Both the position numbers and the translations under genes were made by a program. DNA of 64,000 bases, taken from positions 90,808,990 to 90,872,989 of the forward strand of contig NC_066315.1 of the NCBI RefSeq assembly GCF_022539315.1. Reading direction: 5' to 3'. This DNA comes from Serinus canaria. Taxonomy: Eukaryota; Chordata; Aves; Passeriformes; Fringillidae. The number at the start of each line of letters is the position of its first letter. Position 1 is the stretch's first letter. The notes under the pieces are model-generated. The model was not told the origin of the DNA. It did not search any database and saw nothing but the letters and a program-made list of their open reading frames with translations. Of the stretch, positions 25,332-38,580 are shown one piece after another.

Positions 25332-25599
25332 CTTGAGGAGGTTCATTGGTAAATTTTATAGAGGACTGTAAAAGATTAATAGGAAACTCTGGGTGAGCCT
25401 CTGTAGTGATCCAGGTTCTGAAATCTTCATTCACAGACTCTTTTGTTGTGATGGTGTCCATTAATTCATTAAGAAATTCCAAGCCAAGGTGGCAGTTCTG
25501 TAGGAGGAGCCATCCTCCATCTTGCATGCACTGATTTAACAGGTGCCTTGCATGGACTTCCTGGCCCTGGCCCATTGAAATGGCTCGACATGGAATGTT
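25332..25599 (-). CDS. Dynein heavy chain exon 18 of 23 (AAA6 core)
   Basis: A 268-nt exon, residues 1394-1482 plus one base of glycine 1483. It begins [20 protein letters not shown], continues [20 protein letters not shown] and [20 protein letters not shown], then [19 protein letters not shown], ending [18 protein letters not shown] and [13 protein letters not shown] are the AAA6 equivalents of nucleotide-site motifs. AAA6 in dyneins lacks a working P-loop, consistent with what is seen. The donor is gtagga, and the frame happens to stay open for about 230 nt into the intron. Confidence 0.95.
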
Positions 25600-28500
25600 C
25601 TAAAGGTAAAAAAGAAAGTCTATTTTATATGTAGCTCCTTGGAATTATACATGTGATGTATTGTTTCTGTAGATCCATGAGTAGTGACATTCTGCCGCAA
25701 GGAAAGCCATTAATATCAATGGAGACTGATTATATTAAAACAAAGTAAAGAAAACAAAACCACAAAAAAAGCAAAACCCTTCAGGTTCCTCTTATCTTCT
25801 ACCTGTTGGAAGAAAACTACACCCACTGGAAATCATATTTTTTTGCAGGTGTTACAATATCTGTGGGATAAGACACCTGAAACATTTCTTCAGCTTTTTC
25901 ACCACTTTTTCAAATAAAGCAAGAAATAAATACAGCCTCACCATTCTTTTTCCTATAATGTACTGTCTTGAGATGAGCAGAAATTAGGGCTTCAGATAAT
26001 AACAAACACACAGTGTAAACCAAACAATTTTGGTGGCACATTTTACTGTCTGAGTACGTTTCATTCAAAAGAGAGCTGTTGGTGAAGCAGGTAGGACAGG
26101 AAAGATTGGTTCACACTGAGAATCACTCAGGAAGCATCCTGAATTGTTAAAAGGCAGCTGTGGAGCCACTGATTCAGAGGATTCCAGTTTGGTGATCTGC
26201 TAGCTGGAGTGGATCTGGAGCAGATCTAGATTCAGAAGAGAGAAAGCTTATAAATGCAAACATAAATTTCTGGAATTTTATGGCATCTTCTCCAGAGGCT
26301 GTGGGGGAGTAAAACCAACTGTTCAGAAAACCAGAGGAGGATAAAGGCTCTCACAAAGGGATCTGAAAAATATAAGGTTGAGATCAGGACCACACAAGTC
26401 TGTCAGTAACATGCAGGCAGATCCTCTCTTGCTTACTGTTCTTGCTACTCTTGTTCTTTTAAAGTCTGGCTCAGGTTGGCTGCCTGACCCCTGCCAGGGA
26501 AAACCAGAACTATCAAACCCAGTTAAACATATTATTCTGCATACATGTTGAGGGTGAAAGAATTGATGAAGAGACTTTGTTTTGTGGAGAGTTTCATGTT
26601 CAATACCTACAGCTGAGTATCCCTCATGCAGTGAGCTATAAGCCACATTATCAATCTAGGCCTGTCTTCAGCTGGCTGAGAGCTACAAAGGTTAGTCTTG
26701 ACCTGTACAGCTACTCAGACTCTCTTCCTGTGAAACAAAAAGCAAGGAAGACATCCACTCCTAAGCAGCATGGAGGAGGTTGCCCTCCTTTTGCAGGAGA
26801 AGAAGGTTAAGCATATGGACACAAACTGTGCCGGGTCATTTGGCCTCAGGGTCAGAGAATGGGCCCTGACCTGATTTTACAGAACAGTATAAATACAGCT
26901 GCTGTATATGATCCCCCATATCCTGGCAAGATTTAAGGACACGAGAATGCCAAAGATAAGAAAGCAGTTAAATCCTGCTCTCAGGTCAGTGAAATATGAA
27001 ACTGTAGCTAAAAGAAGCAAAGCTGAACAGCCTGTGAAGCTGGCTATGTGCCAGAGAACCAAAAAACTTCACCTTTTCTAAGATGCATCTGAGTACAGCT
27101 ATCACTCCTGTAAGTCAAACACTATGACTACCCCTGCATAAGAGTGCATAAATATTCAGCAGATATATTATTCCCTAACAAAGCATCTACTCACAGTTTG
27201 CTCTTCTCAGCAATGTTGTCTCTGAAATGTACAATCATTAAATGTCATAGAAACATCGAGAGAAGGAAAAAAATATTTTTCACTACGAATTGTCCTCATT
27301 TTACTCCTTCTGAAAGAACTCTATCAAATATCTGCATACAGAATGTTTCTTTCAATAGCGAGTCATATCAGCATATCCATGTCATCTTCATGTATCACTA
27401 TCCAGATGAAAATGCTGGCATTTTAGTCACTACAGTGGCCCTGACAGTTCTGTTGAATGCTCTGTGCATCATTCCCTAAAAGAAGAAATGTTCTCTTACA
27501 ATTAAAATAAAATCTGATTTAATGAAGTCAAAGTGCTGGCATAAGAAACTTCATTTTAATCCTGAAAGTTAAATTTTCACACCATCCTTAAGTGAAAGTA
27601 AAGGGGGCATAAATGCAACTAATTTTGAGATATAGCTTGTTTGGTTTATAAACAAGACTACATAGCTCAGTAACCATAGCTCAGATACTGTTCTCATTTT
27701 TTTCAGAGAGGGCCACCTGAACCGCTAAATTTTAGAGTGAAAAATAAATTCTGGACACAAATTTGAACATTACCAACAGCAGATAGCTGATTTATGTTGT
27801 TAATATCATACTTAGAGACACCATTAGCATTGGTGTGCTAATCCATTTGAAGACTAAAAATCATGACTGTAAAAGGGAAATCATTGAAAAAAGAGGCCCA
27901 AGTTTTTTATCATTAAGAAGAAAAAAAACCCAGCACCACCCCCTCCACCCTGCAAGATCAGGTCCCCTGTAAAAGTAATCTATATTAAAGATTTAATCTT
28001 GAAAAAAGCAGAAAAATCCCAAGGAAAGAAAGGAACTGAGTACAATTTGTTGACATACTAGCAAAATAAACACAAAGCTCCCTTGCAAATGTTTCTGAAA
28101 ATTAAATTGTTTCTAGATAAATTTTTTGAAAGCTAAAGAATTGCTGAAATACTCCTCAAGTTCCACAACGTTATACACATTTTTATTTTAAAAACATCTG
28201 TGTTTGCATTTTGTTTTGTGACATTAGGATGGCTTTTGTAAACTTGAAAAGTTCCTATATGCGGTGTGGTTAGGTCTTTACCTCAAGAGGTTGGAAAAGA
28301 ACCTTACAGTTAAACAGTGTGGTTGACTTTGCATTTACAGGTGACACTAGAGCTGAACTTCACATTGTGACAGTCCAGCTGATGTTGCCTTGTTCATAAA
28401 CCATGTGTGAATAAACAAGGCAACCCCTTCAGCTCTTTCGCAACCTCACTTTCTATTTATTCCATACACATTTCCTGGAAGCATGAAAACATAACAAGAC

Positions 28501-29338
28501 CGCAATATCCTCTTGGTCTGACAGCAGACAAGGATCAAATTAATGACTTCAGATTTAAGATTCCTAAATTTAAACACTAAGTGAGAGTTAGGTCATAACT
28601 TAAGCCATTTTAGCACAGACAGACAAATAAGGGTCCTGATTTTCAAATGGAATGAGCATCTCCACTTTCTAATTAATGAGCTGAAGAGATTTGTGGGTCC
28701 TCCCACTTTTGCATGTCTTACTCAGTGTATTCTAAAATCCTGCACCATTAAATTAAGATGCGTTCTAACGTGGAAGAAAATTTATGGAGATCTAAAGTAA
28801 ATAACTTCTTGGGAAAATTTTATATGCTGCTACATTGTGAACCATAAAACAGAGCACAGAGTGCCCTGAAGTGATGCTGTTCTGTAGGAAATGTTGAATG
28901 TCTTCATCAAGTGCACAGATTGAATTCTAGGGTGTTAAAATTAATTCCTCTTGTCACCATAATTATGATTTTTTTCTGTATCTTCTTGTAATCATAATTA
29001 CTGTCAGCTCCTACAGTGGATGTGACACAATTTAAACCACAAATGTTGCTTTGCTCTCATAGTTTAGTACATTTCCTAAGTAGTGGGTTATCATAGTCTG
29101 CTGGATAAAGACAGGGATCTCATCAGAATCAAACAACTGCAAAAAACAGGACTGCAGCATTTTGATTTCCTAGTAAATGAATTTTGGCTACTGGTCAAAA
29201 ATTAACTTCCAGAGAACACTAGCATGAATATAAATATCACTATCCAAACATCTTTAAAATGTGGAAATACCACTTCAAGTGCAAAGAAGAGTTAAAAATT
29301 TCTTTATCAGCTCTAGCAAACTCAGTTTAGGAGGATAC
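25600..29338 (-). other. Intron between exons 17 and 18 (3.7 kb)
   Basis: No transposon, RNA gene or dynein-like exon found. Exons 17 and 18 join at [16 protein letters not shown], so no coding segment is missing. Confidence 0.8.
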
Positions 29339-29503
29339 CTTTGATTTTGCAAGACGTTCTATATTTTCAGTGGGGTCAGACCCCACTGACAAAAGGCATG
29401 TCAAAGGTGTTCGACAGCCACTTTCTCTCCACATTTCTTCCATTTCAAGAATAAATCCTTCTGCATATTTCCCTCCAAGAGATTCTGCAATGTAGTGCCG
29501 AGC
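29339..29503 (-). CDS. Dynein heavy chain exon 17 of 23 (AAA6)
   Basis: A 165-nt exon, phase 0 at both ends, residues 1339-1393, read by hand. It reads [40 protein letters not shown] and [15 protein letters not shown]. The block TPLxCLLSxGSDPT opens the large subdomain of AAA6. The acceptor has a long run of thymines ending ccag; the donor is gtatcc. The codons for SVGSDPT include a 21-base inverted repeat (29368-29388). Confidence 0.93.
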
Positions 29504-31410
29504 CTGGAAAAAAAGTTACCAGAAAATTATATCTATCTTTACCTTTTGAAGTTTAGCGTGAATTAGTGATGTGGAATTTATCAACATCTACATTTGAAGG
29601 CAATGACTGTCTAAACTTTAATTTTTCAACTTTTGTCCACAGGAGGCAACCACTGAAATTCTCAGATAGCAAACTTCAAACACAGAAGAGAAAGAATTCT
29701 GTTCACACAACAGCAATCCTGTGAACACTGTTGCTAGAAAATGCTAAATGGGGTTTTTTGAAGAACTGGGGGAAAAAAATCCATGCAGAATAGATCCAGT
29801 GTCAGCTCTGAGGACATCCCAGATATTGCCCCTAAATTACTGCCTGTTAAAACTTGATGGGTAACAAAATAAAAGAGTTTCTCTATACCAGTTCCATTTT
29901 TAGTTCCTCTAAGTATGTATTGTTGACACTGTCTCTATAGCACAGTGGATTAGACAGATCTTTCATCTGACCCAGTTACAATCTCCCATATATTTATTGG
30001 AACTTCAAACAAATTCTCCTGTCCATTGGTTATCCAATTCAAGTCTCTTAGGCTGAATATCTATTTCTACAAAACATAAACTCAGCTCAGACTTGATCCT
30101 TAAAGGTCAAACCTTCTTTATGCCTCTGCTTTTTTTCTTTTCATGGACATTTTCTGAAAGAACTTCTAAAGCTACCTTAGTGCATGAAATTCTTTTTTGA
30201 CTAAAGTGATTTCCTAGCTATGTATTGACTCTCACAGATTCTGAGGCATATATGATGAAGAGAAGCGCTGAGGAACAAGGTGGACTGAGGAAGATGTCAA
30301 TTGTAGGGAAAAAAATGCTCAGCACCCACTATAAAGTGTAAATTTTGTCCTAGACGGGTAAAATTTCTAATACTCGGGAAAACACAGTAGGGAAAGAAGA
30401 GATGAAAAAAGAGTAACAATAGAGATCACCTCTCTCCTCAAAAATTAAAATAATGACCTCGTTTTGAAACCATTGTTCAGAGACATTATTTTTCAGCGAT
30501 ATTTGTGCAAGACAATAACAAATTAGTTAAATTAGATAAATTAGTTAAATTTGATAAATTAGTTGATAGATAATTGTTGATAGACAATAAGTTGATAAAA
30601 AAGCAGTTGCAACTTTATTATTTTGCTCTGTTTAAATTATGGCAGTTGGAGCTCCCATACTTCTCTCTTACTTACTGAGTGAAGAGTAGAAAATTAAAGA
30701 GTGGAGCAAGCCTTGTTGAAGAAGAGGTCCATGAAAATATGGGGTACCCTAAATACAACACAGATGCTATCACAGCATGTAACATGTAAAGTTGATATAG
30801 GCAAGAAAGAAAAACTACTCCTTTCCAGTACAGAAAGAAGAAAAAAAAAGTGAAAAGAAGGCACTCATAGGCTCGTACATCTCTTTTACACCTGCATAGA
30901 GAAGAAAAATCAAAATATCGCAAACTGTGGAGAAACTGCTAGTTTACTGCAGTTTGTTTTATGACATTTGCCACAAGGCAGCCTTAATTATTACTTCCTC
31001 AGTAGAGAGGGTAAGTAAACAGTTTATCTGCTGTTTTAGTGTACCTGCCATAAAAGTGAATTGCTCTTTTTCCACCACTTCTGTGAAAAAGAACAGGGAT
31101 GTATCTTTTGATTCACCAGAGGAATGCAACTTCTTTACAGGTTGCATGACTTGACTGTGAAGGCACCACATCAAAACAATGGTATTCCTGCAGTTCCAAC
31201 ACAATTTGTTTCATGTTCTGCTTCCTAGTTCATTGCAATTAAACAAATTAGTGTTTTCACACATATTTTTTAATGAGCATTTCAATATCTGATTTTTCAA
31301 AATAGCAACAAATATTATGGTAACAAGAAACTCAGAGAATGTAAATTTGGAACTAGCAGTTCTTTAGAAGATGTCACATGGTATAACCATTGTACAAAAA
31401 TGTATCTTAC
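29504..31410 (-). other. Intron between exons 16 and 17 (1.9 kb)
   Basis: Contains an AT-rich degenerate tandem repeat at 30521-30600. Otherwise nothing recognised. Confidence 0.8.
30521..30600. repeat. Degenerate AT-rich tandem repeat
   Basis: Repeated aaattagtta / gataaattag phrases with a period of about 10-20 bp. The 3' third shifts to ttgatagacaataag variants. Low-complexity intronic sequence. Confidence 0.7.
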
Positions 31411-31682
31411 TTGGGCCACGGTGTGATCGGGGCACCAGCTACGGACAAGGAGCAGTTTATGGAATTGATCCAGTAAGCTGTCATAACCATCAGGAATAGC
31501 AGATTTTTCAGGAGCTTCTTCGTCAAACCAGGCTTTCCAGGACTTCTCATTCTTAACAATTTGCACCAGAAGTTGGTTGAAAGGGTACAAGCTAGATAAC
31601 TGCACGAGATTGAGCCATGTTGTGTCAAGGATCCACTTTTTTGGTTTTGGTTCCACAGAATTCATATCCAAGCTGGCACCTC
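31411..31682 (-). CDS. Dynein heavy chain exon 16 of 23 (AAA6 approach)
   Basis: A 272-nt exon, residues 1248-1338. It completes the split glycine and reads GASLDMNSVEPKPKKWILDT, TWLNLVQLSSLYPFNQLLVQ, NEKSWKAWFDEEAPEK and LLLVRSWCPDHTVAQ. KPxKWILDxTWLNLVxLS and LLLxRSWCPD are invariant class motifs. The acceptor is tttgcag and the donor gtaaga. An open frame extends past the donor without family similarity and is intron. Confidence 0.95.
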
Positions 31683-32775
31683 CTGCAAAGTGAAGAGTAT
31701 TATAGAGGAAAACAAACATTGTTAAACAGAAAAATGACAAGTAATAAAAAACACTGGTATTATATAATTCAGGGTGCAACATCTTAATGCAAACCAGGAT
31801 ACGGAGATGTAACCTTTGCATGGAGAAAACACTTAACAAAGACCTAACTGGAAAGCGGTCTCAGTTCCTCCCAAAGCTGATATCCCACTAATTTTTGTGC
31901 TGCTTCTACTCTGTCTGTAGAGCTGGAATAAAATGTGACCACCTAAAAGGATACTCAAGCCCGGTTCTTCAGAGCAGACGTATAATGGTGAGTGCAGCCT
32001 CCTTTCATCTGTGCTAAAGAATAAGAAAGCACATGGTGCATTCATTTCCAGGACTGCAACGTCAACAGCCTCTTAGCTCAACCAGCACTCAGCCTCATGC
32101 CCATTTGCACACCCAGCACAGCTGGGCCACAGCTGAACAGTCACTCAGTGTTTGCCAAACAAACTGAGATGTTTGGATGCCAAGCACCTCATTGTACTTG
32201 TCTTTGTACCAGATTGTGTTTATTTTATCTTGAGGACCTCAGCGAGGTCAACCCCCATCAAATTTTATAAATCTTACTCAGATTTTTCTGTGTCATTGTG
32301 TCTGAGTAGTGACATACAGTGGTGGCATAATGCAATGCAATATAAAAGTGTTTTACAACATGTAACAGGCTTCCAATTTTGTGTGTTGATACTTAAGCCT
32401 GGTACAGCATTCACATGCCTGCTCATCAGCCATCAAGAGAGCTTTGCTGATTGTCTGCAATCTCACAGACACAGATATGTGGCAACTTGAAAAAGATGCA
32501 GACAGTAGAGGCTATAACAAGTAATGGACTTATTTTTTCCCAATGTGAAATGTGAAACAGTTAAAATAGGCATTATTTTGATAACAAATAATCTATATTG
32601 CTCTTGTTTTGGAAAATTTGTCCCTTAATTCCTTCTTGGGCTGTATATGCATTCTTTCACAAGTTAAAAACAAGTAGATCCACAGGATATAACACATTGT
32701 TAGTGCAAGTACTGCAAAATCTGAATTTGGCAGTACACAGACATAGGTAAGCAGGAACATTTTCAGAGACATTAC
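31683..32775 (-). other. Intron between exons 15 and 16 (1.1 kb)
   Basis: Phase-1 intron splitting glycine 1248. Nothing else recognised. Confidence 0.8.
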
Positions 32776-33154
32776 CTTTGATTAGTGTCTCAAACTCAGT
32801 GTGTGAAATTTTCTTGGCCTGCAAGTCAATCTTCAGTGCCAGAAGCAATGTGAACAGGAACCTGTGATTTTCATACAGCCCTCGAACTGTGTACTTGAAG
32901 ACTTCGTAGGTGAGATGCTCGATTATATGAACCACCCTTTTTGCTGGAATTTGAGATTTCCGAGATCTTTCCACTGATAGGTCAAAAATGCCAAGGAACT
33001 GCCCTAAAGATGTTTGGTACATGACATTAACCAAGCTCATCTCCACAATTAGGAAATAAAGAATGCTACCACGACCTGCCGCGGGCCGATACTCTTCACG
33101 TGCAGTATTGATTTTCATCTCTGTCTCCATTGCTGTGTTTAATTTTTCACTGAC
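32776..33154 (-). CDS. Dynein heavy chain exon 15 of 23 (AAA5-AAA6 helical region)
   Basis: A 379-nt exon, residues 1122-1247 plus the first base of glycine 1248. It reads [60 protein letters not shown] and later [20 protein letters not shown], ending TEFETLIK. [11 protein letters not shown] and MYQTSLxQFL are standard landmarks ahead of AAA6. The acceptor is ttcaag; the ATG 24 nt upstream lies in the intron and is not a start. The donor is gtaatg. Confidence 0.95.
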
Positions 33155-33608
33155 CTTGAAATTAATGGAAAAGATCATGAAGATTAGGTTGTATTACTTG
33201 TGATTTATACTACATAAGCAAAAAGAAAAGGTCTTGATTAAGACCACAATAATATTTTTAGTTGTGCTTTGCTCCCCTCTGCCAGTGTTTCAACACAGAC
33301 ATTGTGTCTTCATGTGTTCCAACTCCTGTCACAATGGGAACTGATTCAAACCTACACCTGCAAAATATGCCTGGAATGTGAACAGTATCCAGGTAGCAGT
33401 TTAATTTTGCAATTTTTTTATGAATGAAAAATAAATGTTTCTACTATTTATTTGTTAAGAAGTCAGGTGTTATATAGTAGCAATGAATGGAAAAAATAAA
33501 ACAGGAATGAAAAAATATACATACATCTTTATATATACTATCTTTAAATTAAATTTACAAATTTGTATTTATAAATACAAACTTATCTGCAGTGAATTCA
33601 ACCTTCAC
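33155..33608 (-). other. Intron between exons 14 and 15 (454 bp)
   Basis: Short AT-rich intron with donor gtgaag and acceptor ttcaag. No feature inside. Confidence 0.85.
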
Positions 33609-33779
33609 CTCTTCTGCTGTTGTTTTAGTGATCCTTAAGACTTCTATCAGAGATTCATCTTCAACCAAAGAGCCTTCTGTACTGGTTAGACGGCAGAGCA
33701 GATTATCTTCAAGCTCCTGCATTTTCCTCTTGTTGGATGTCACTTGTTCCATCAATTTGATTCTTTCTGCTTCCAGTTC
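33609..33779 (-). CDS. Dynein heavy chain exon 14 of 23 (strut/buttress helix)
   Basis: A 171-nt exon, phase 0 at both ends, residues 1065-1121. It reads [20 protein letters not shown], then [20 protein letters not shown] and [17 protein letters not shown]. The helical first half is the strut that braces the stalk. [16 protein letters not shown] is a conserved family motif. I place the donor at gtgaag after GAAGAG, although the frame stays open beyond it. The next exon begins VSEKLN, so TAEE-VSEKL restores the family sequence. Confidence 0.93.
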
Positions 33780-36734
33780 CTGTATTCAAGAAGTTTGCCA
33801 TAGAATATTTAATGTCAATTAAAAGGAGGATTCCTTATAAAGACACAGAAAATGTGACTTCATGCATGCTAGAGTGGGAACTTTGTTGTCTTTTCCATAA
33901 AATACTGAAATATTACAAAATATTTCTGTACTAAAATAATTTATATACATGCTGAATATATACAGTAAAGTAATTTATAAGTATCCTGTATGTATTTGAT
34001 TAATGAAGCATAAATGCTGGAGAATGAAAACACATCTGAATTACCAGGAAAATCTTCCTCATAGTACAGCACACAAACCACTAAAGATAGTTTCCAATGG
34101 CAAGTGATAAAAGCTACATTACATCGAGTACTTAAAATTAAATCAGATAAAGGCCTGAAAGAAGCTTTGTATGGCTGGATTTTACGTTGTGAGCAAAACT
34201 GACTGGATGACCTTTTCCATTTATAATTTCTACCATTCTGTGACTTTGAAAGATACAATCCTCTGCTGCTTATAAAACAGGAAATGTTACAATTATTATC
34301 TATGTCATATGGATTTTTTTGCCCTTTCTACAAGACGGACAATGACAAGGGGAAAAAGGCAGACAAGTCAACACAACACCAAGTGAAATGAGGCATCTGT
34401 ACAGCACAGTCTGCACAGCTAAGGGATACTTTTGCTGGCTGTCTTTATTTAATCAATCCAATCAACCTTCCTATAAGAGAAGGATTGTTAATAATAACTT
34501 ATCTATACCTGTGGCTTCAGTTTATTTTCATTTTTGTCAACATGTCAAGCTAGAGAAAAAGGAGATGTACAGAGTTATACAGTACAGGAGAGGTTCTCCT
34601 GTATTTCAAAGAAGTGACAAATTTCTTTATTTTTCAAATTCCTCACTTGGAAACCTGTTTGAAATATGTTCTAGGGCTACAGAGTGTAGCTCTCTGGATG
34701 CTACAAGTGACTGCACCCCAAAAGAGGGGAATGGCTTAAGCATCAGTAATTCAGCTTTTGACATTTACTCCTCTTTCTATACCATTAATGCAAAAAAATA
34801 TTATTATTATTATACAATAGGAATTATACAAAAGGAATACTTCCACAAAACACTCAAAAATACATTTAACTGCATGCTTAAATTCCATATAAGGATGTGC
34901 TTTGTTTAAGCTCAGACACTTAACCTATACTATTTATAAGTCTGTAAAAGTATCTTTCAGAAAATTATCAGCAAATATACCAGAAGCAAGTTTTTGTTTC
35001 GCAAGGGAACTTCACAACCATACTTGTAACATAAATAATAGTTGTTCTGAACACAAACAGTGGCAGCAACTCCATTATCAAAGTACAAAAATATGCTGAT
35101 TTTTTTCCTATATTTACGGGATCAACCTGTAAAGCTGAGAAGAATAAACACTTCTTTGATCATATTTCATTGATCACTGGAGCAATCTTTAAAAATGTCT
35201 TGGTTCCTTTAATCTATTACTTTAGCTAAGCGATCATAAAGTTGTCTCTTTGTAATAGAAAACCTGTTCTTCAGAAGCTCTGTTCATGCTGTGTCTTTTC
35301 TTTGAACTAATTTTTTCAGAATCCCATTGGTTCTGACTATCTGCACCACAACATTCACCTCTTACTGAGACAGAAGAGACAACAACCATGATGTCTTCAT
35401 CTCTGCCAAAAGAAGTTTATTAAATGTTGACCAGCTGCAACCATGTCCCTGTGCAGCAAGTAGTGCCAATATTAACCAAGTTCCCTTGCAACTCCCTTCA
35501 GCTGATGTACAGAACTGGAGGAATATTTTTCAATGACTCTATTTTTGACCCAATGCAGTCTAGGTGTTGCTACATACATTCAATATGAATTCTCCAACAG
35601 TTCTGTCCAAGCAAAAAAAACAACACAGAGCAAGGGTATCTTGTGGGAAGAGGATTTTTATATGTAGGTCATGAGAAACCTATTTCTTTTCTTTAACTTC
35701 TATCTTGATTTAGACCTCTCCCTCCCTTCAGAGGTTAGTCAGGTTACTCCCATTCACTCCTGCTGATGCTGTTTGATTTTGCTTACAGAAACCTGCATCT
35801 ACTGGAGCACAGATTAAAAGTTCTGCATCTAAAGCATTTGTCCCACCCTATTTTTCTCCAGTACCCGCTGTTACAGTCTTTCTGTTTTCCATGGAAGAAT
35901 TCACAGGAAGTTTGTGCATTACAATCACTTTCCAGCCCCCATTTGTGACTGTCAGATTGAAGGAAGGGCACCTTAATTCCAGTCATTACTTCAGTAAAGG
36001 CTCATTTTGAGCAAAGTGGAAGGGTGTTGGCTGGAGAAAATGACAGCACCACTAAAGAACTCTGGTTAGGACATGCTTTGGGGAAGTCAAAGGAAGAATT
36101 AATTCCTCGAGGTAGGCAACTCCTCTCACATTAGCAAGCCAACCTGAGCTACTTACTGAAAGCAGCAGCTCTGCTAATGCAAACCTCAATTTTTTTCTCT
36201 CACCTGAGAGAGGATTTTCTTCCTTATATTAACTTCCACATAATCAATGCAAATTTTAGTAAGAATAGAGTCAAGTCAGGGTTCAAGGCTCCTTAAGAAT
36301 CTTTTATCTCCTTGCACACTAGAGCCTGGCTGGCAAAAGTAGTTCAAGTTCATAAGCATTTTTTCATGTAATTCAAATTAATTTTTAAAAGGAATTTAGA
36401 AATATAAGAGATTTCTGACTGAACAAGAAGCCCTTTCCATATATGAAGGAATAAAGTTGTTTTATGTATGTCATGTGCATTCCAGTGATGTATTTTTAAT
36501 GAATAATTTTCTTTCTTCTCTTTCCAAGGCCAGATCTTAAAATAAATGTTTAGGTTCACCCATTCAATTAAAAAACAGCTCCACATTGTATTTCAGCAAA
36601 TGCACAGCCTTTAAACTTTCATTCACATTTTTGTTCTTGCATTTGATTTCAACCAAGTCACTGAATATGTATGCACTTCTGGTGCAGATACTGAACAAGC
36701 CTTCCCTCTATTCAAATACTGCAAGACTCCATAC
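33780..36734 (-). other. Intron between exons 13 and 14 (3.0 kb)
   Basis: Contains a 173-codon plus-strand open frame at 34388-34909 with no recognisable motif and AT-rich composition, taken as chance. No transposon recognised. Confidence 0.75.
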
Positions 36735-36917
36735 CTGCTTTTCTGTGAGGATGACACGGCCAAGGAGCTGATCTTCCAGCCCTTTCATAGTAACAGTAAA
36801 GTCAATCACGGTTGTTCTTGCACTAATTTCTGGAGTATAAACAGGATTAGCCACCTTTGTTGTCATATAGAGGGTAAACCCCTTCATCAGATCTACCTCC
36901 TTGTCACCTACTTTCAC
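36735..36917 (-). CDS. Dynein heavy chain exon 13 of 23 (AAA5, distal part)
   Basis: A 183-nt exon, phase 0 at both ends, residues 1004-1064. It reads [20 protein letters not shown] and then [40 protein letters not shown], ending in Q before a gtatgg donor. The block [20 protein letters not shown] is among the most conserved stretches of the heavy chain. The upstream intron (36918-37195) is only 278 bp. Substitutions such as [12 protein letters not shown], where relatives have YITTKLPNP, are family-compatible. Confidence 0.96.
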
Positions 36918-37195
36918 CTGAAAATAAAAAGCATTTCTCAGTTTTCAAAAGCTGAATTCAGAAAAACTGTTATTTTATCTGATGAAAAAAAAAATCTATG
37001 AACTCTTTTTTTATGTTTTCATTTACACTTTTTAAACTTTCTGATTAGGGGTAAAAAAGCCCCTCAAACAACGCCATGAACTCACTATACAATTTCCAAC
37101 TGTTTTAAAGGTACAAATCATGTCAGTATTCAGACTACCCGATACCCAACATCTGTCCTGTTGGGTTTTAATTTCATGTCTACAATTCATCTTAC

Positions 37196-37351
37196 TTTGT
37201 GTGCTGAACCAAATTTTATGAAATTTTTTTCCAAGATGTTATCTAGAGCAGGATCAAGCTCCTCTCCAATGTCTTCAATTAACAGAGGTCGGCCAAGGGA
37301 CAAGCAGTCTTCTATGTGACTTCTGAAGAACTTGTGGCTCATAGCTGTAAC
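37196..37351 (-). CDS. Dynein heavy chain exon 12 of 23 (AAA5)
   Basis: A 156-nt exon, phase 0 at both ends, residues 952-1003, read by hand. It opens [20 protein letters not shown] and continues [32 protein letters not shown]. The run [19 protein letters not shown] is a diagnostic AAA5 segment shared by nearly all axonemal heavy chains. The borders are a cctag acceptor and a gtaaga donor. Confidence 0.95.
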
Positions 37352-38580
37352 CTAGGAAGATTGAGTCACCATTACAGACACATGCACTTGAAAGCACACA
37401 GAAAACAGCATAAAATCTATTGAAGCTTTAAAAATTGTGCTCATCCTGGATAAATATGCAAATGGCTACATTTTAGGGACCAAAACTTGCCTCTGCTGAC
37501 ATGAATGGAAGTTTTGCTTTCAGCTTAGGAGCATAGGAGATCATATTTCTTTATTGTCACTTATTTACTTTTTTATCTGCATATCTATCTAATGATTGCA
37601 ATATCTTAATATCTCCTAAATAGAAATAGATTTATGCTTAGAACACTAATGTGAAGTATGGAAATGTTTATGGAGTTCAGAAAGGGAACCAGTGTTATAT
37701 AGGAGGCCTGATCTGACATATGATGTTCAATTTCCAATTCAGTCCCACCAGTCTTAAAATTGCTAAAAGTCACACGGACTCCTTTTCATTTATTCAAATT
37801 TAATAGAATTAACATAATTCTTTTAGATGATAATTGAATAACCTTTCCAGGAATCTCCTAAATCATGGTTCTTGGGTGTTTTTTTAACCAGGAAAAAATT
37901 AGGATAGACATGTTTTTAAAATAAATCCTTGTCTTGCAGGCAAAGCTCTTTGAAAAAGGTATAATTAAAATATCTAGAGGCACATTACACAGAATTAAAC
38001 CAGTATATTATTTAAAAATTAATACTCTGTTCCACCACTTTGCGCTTCTTGTTTGTTATCATGCAGACATATGTATATCCACCAAAAGAACATGTTCCCT
38101 ACATTTTTTTTCAGATTCAGCTGAGGGATTAAGCTAGTGTCTGGATGACCAACAGCATAACACCAACAAGACCATAGCAAATTACAATATCCCAGCTGTA
38201 TGCCATAATTTATACACTTGTATATTTAGAACCTTGATATAACTCTGTTCCCCCTGGACTTACTGGGGAGAACTCAGAACAGGAGATAAAAGTCTCCAAG
38301 AAGGTGGAGAATGAGATACAACCTTTTACTTCCCTCTTTGTTTCTCTTTCACTACAGCAAGCAATTAAAAGATTCATGATAAAAGTAGATAAGCTATAAT
38401 ACATCAGTCTTTTTTGTTCTGTTATTGATACCCTGATATAGGGTACAGGTTCTGTGTCAGTCTTGTTTTAGTTTCTGCATAAGTGTGTACCAATAAACAT
38501 CAAATTTAAATTACACATGGCCAAAGCTTGATGACATAAATGACACACGCATTTTAAAGAATTGTAAACTAACTACTTAC
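37352..38580 (-). other. Intron between exons 11 and 12 (1.2 kb)
   Basis: AT-rich, no recognisable feature. Confidence 0.8.

Noticed and set aside
34388..34909. 173-codon plus-strand open frame in an intron
   Set aside because: AT-driven residue composition, no motif, no splice or promoter context, and antisense to the dynein gene.
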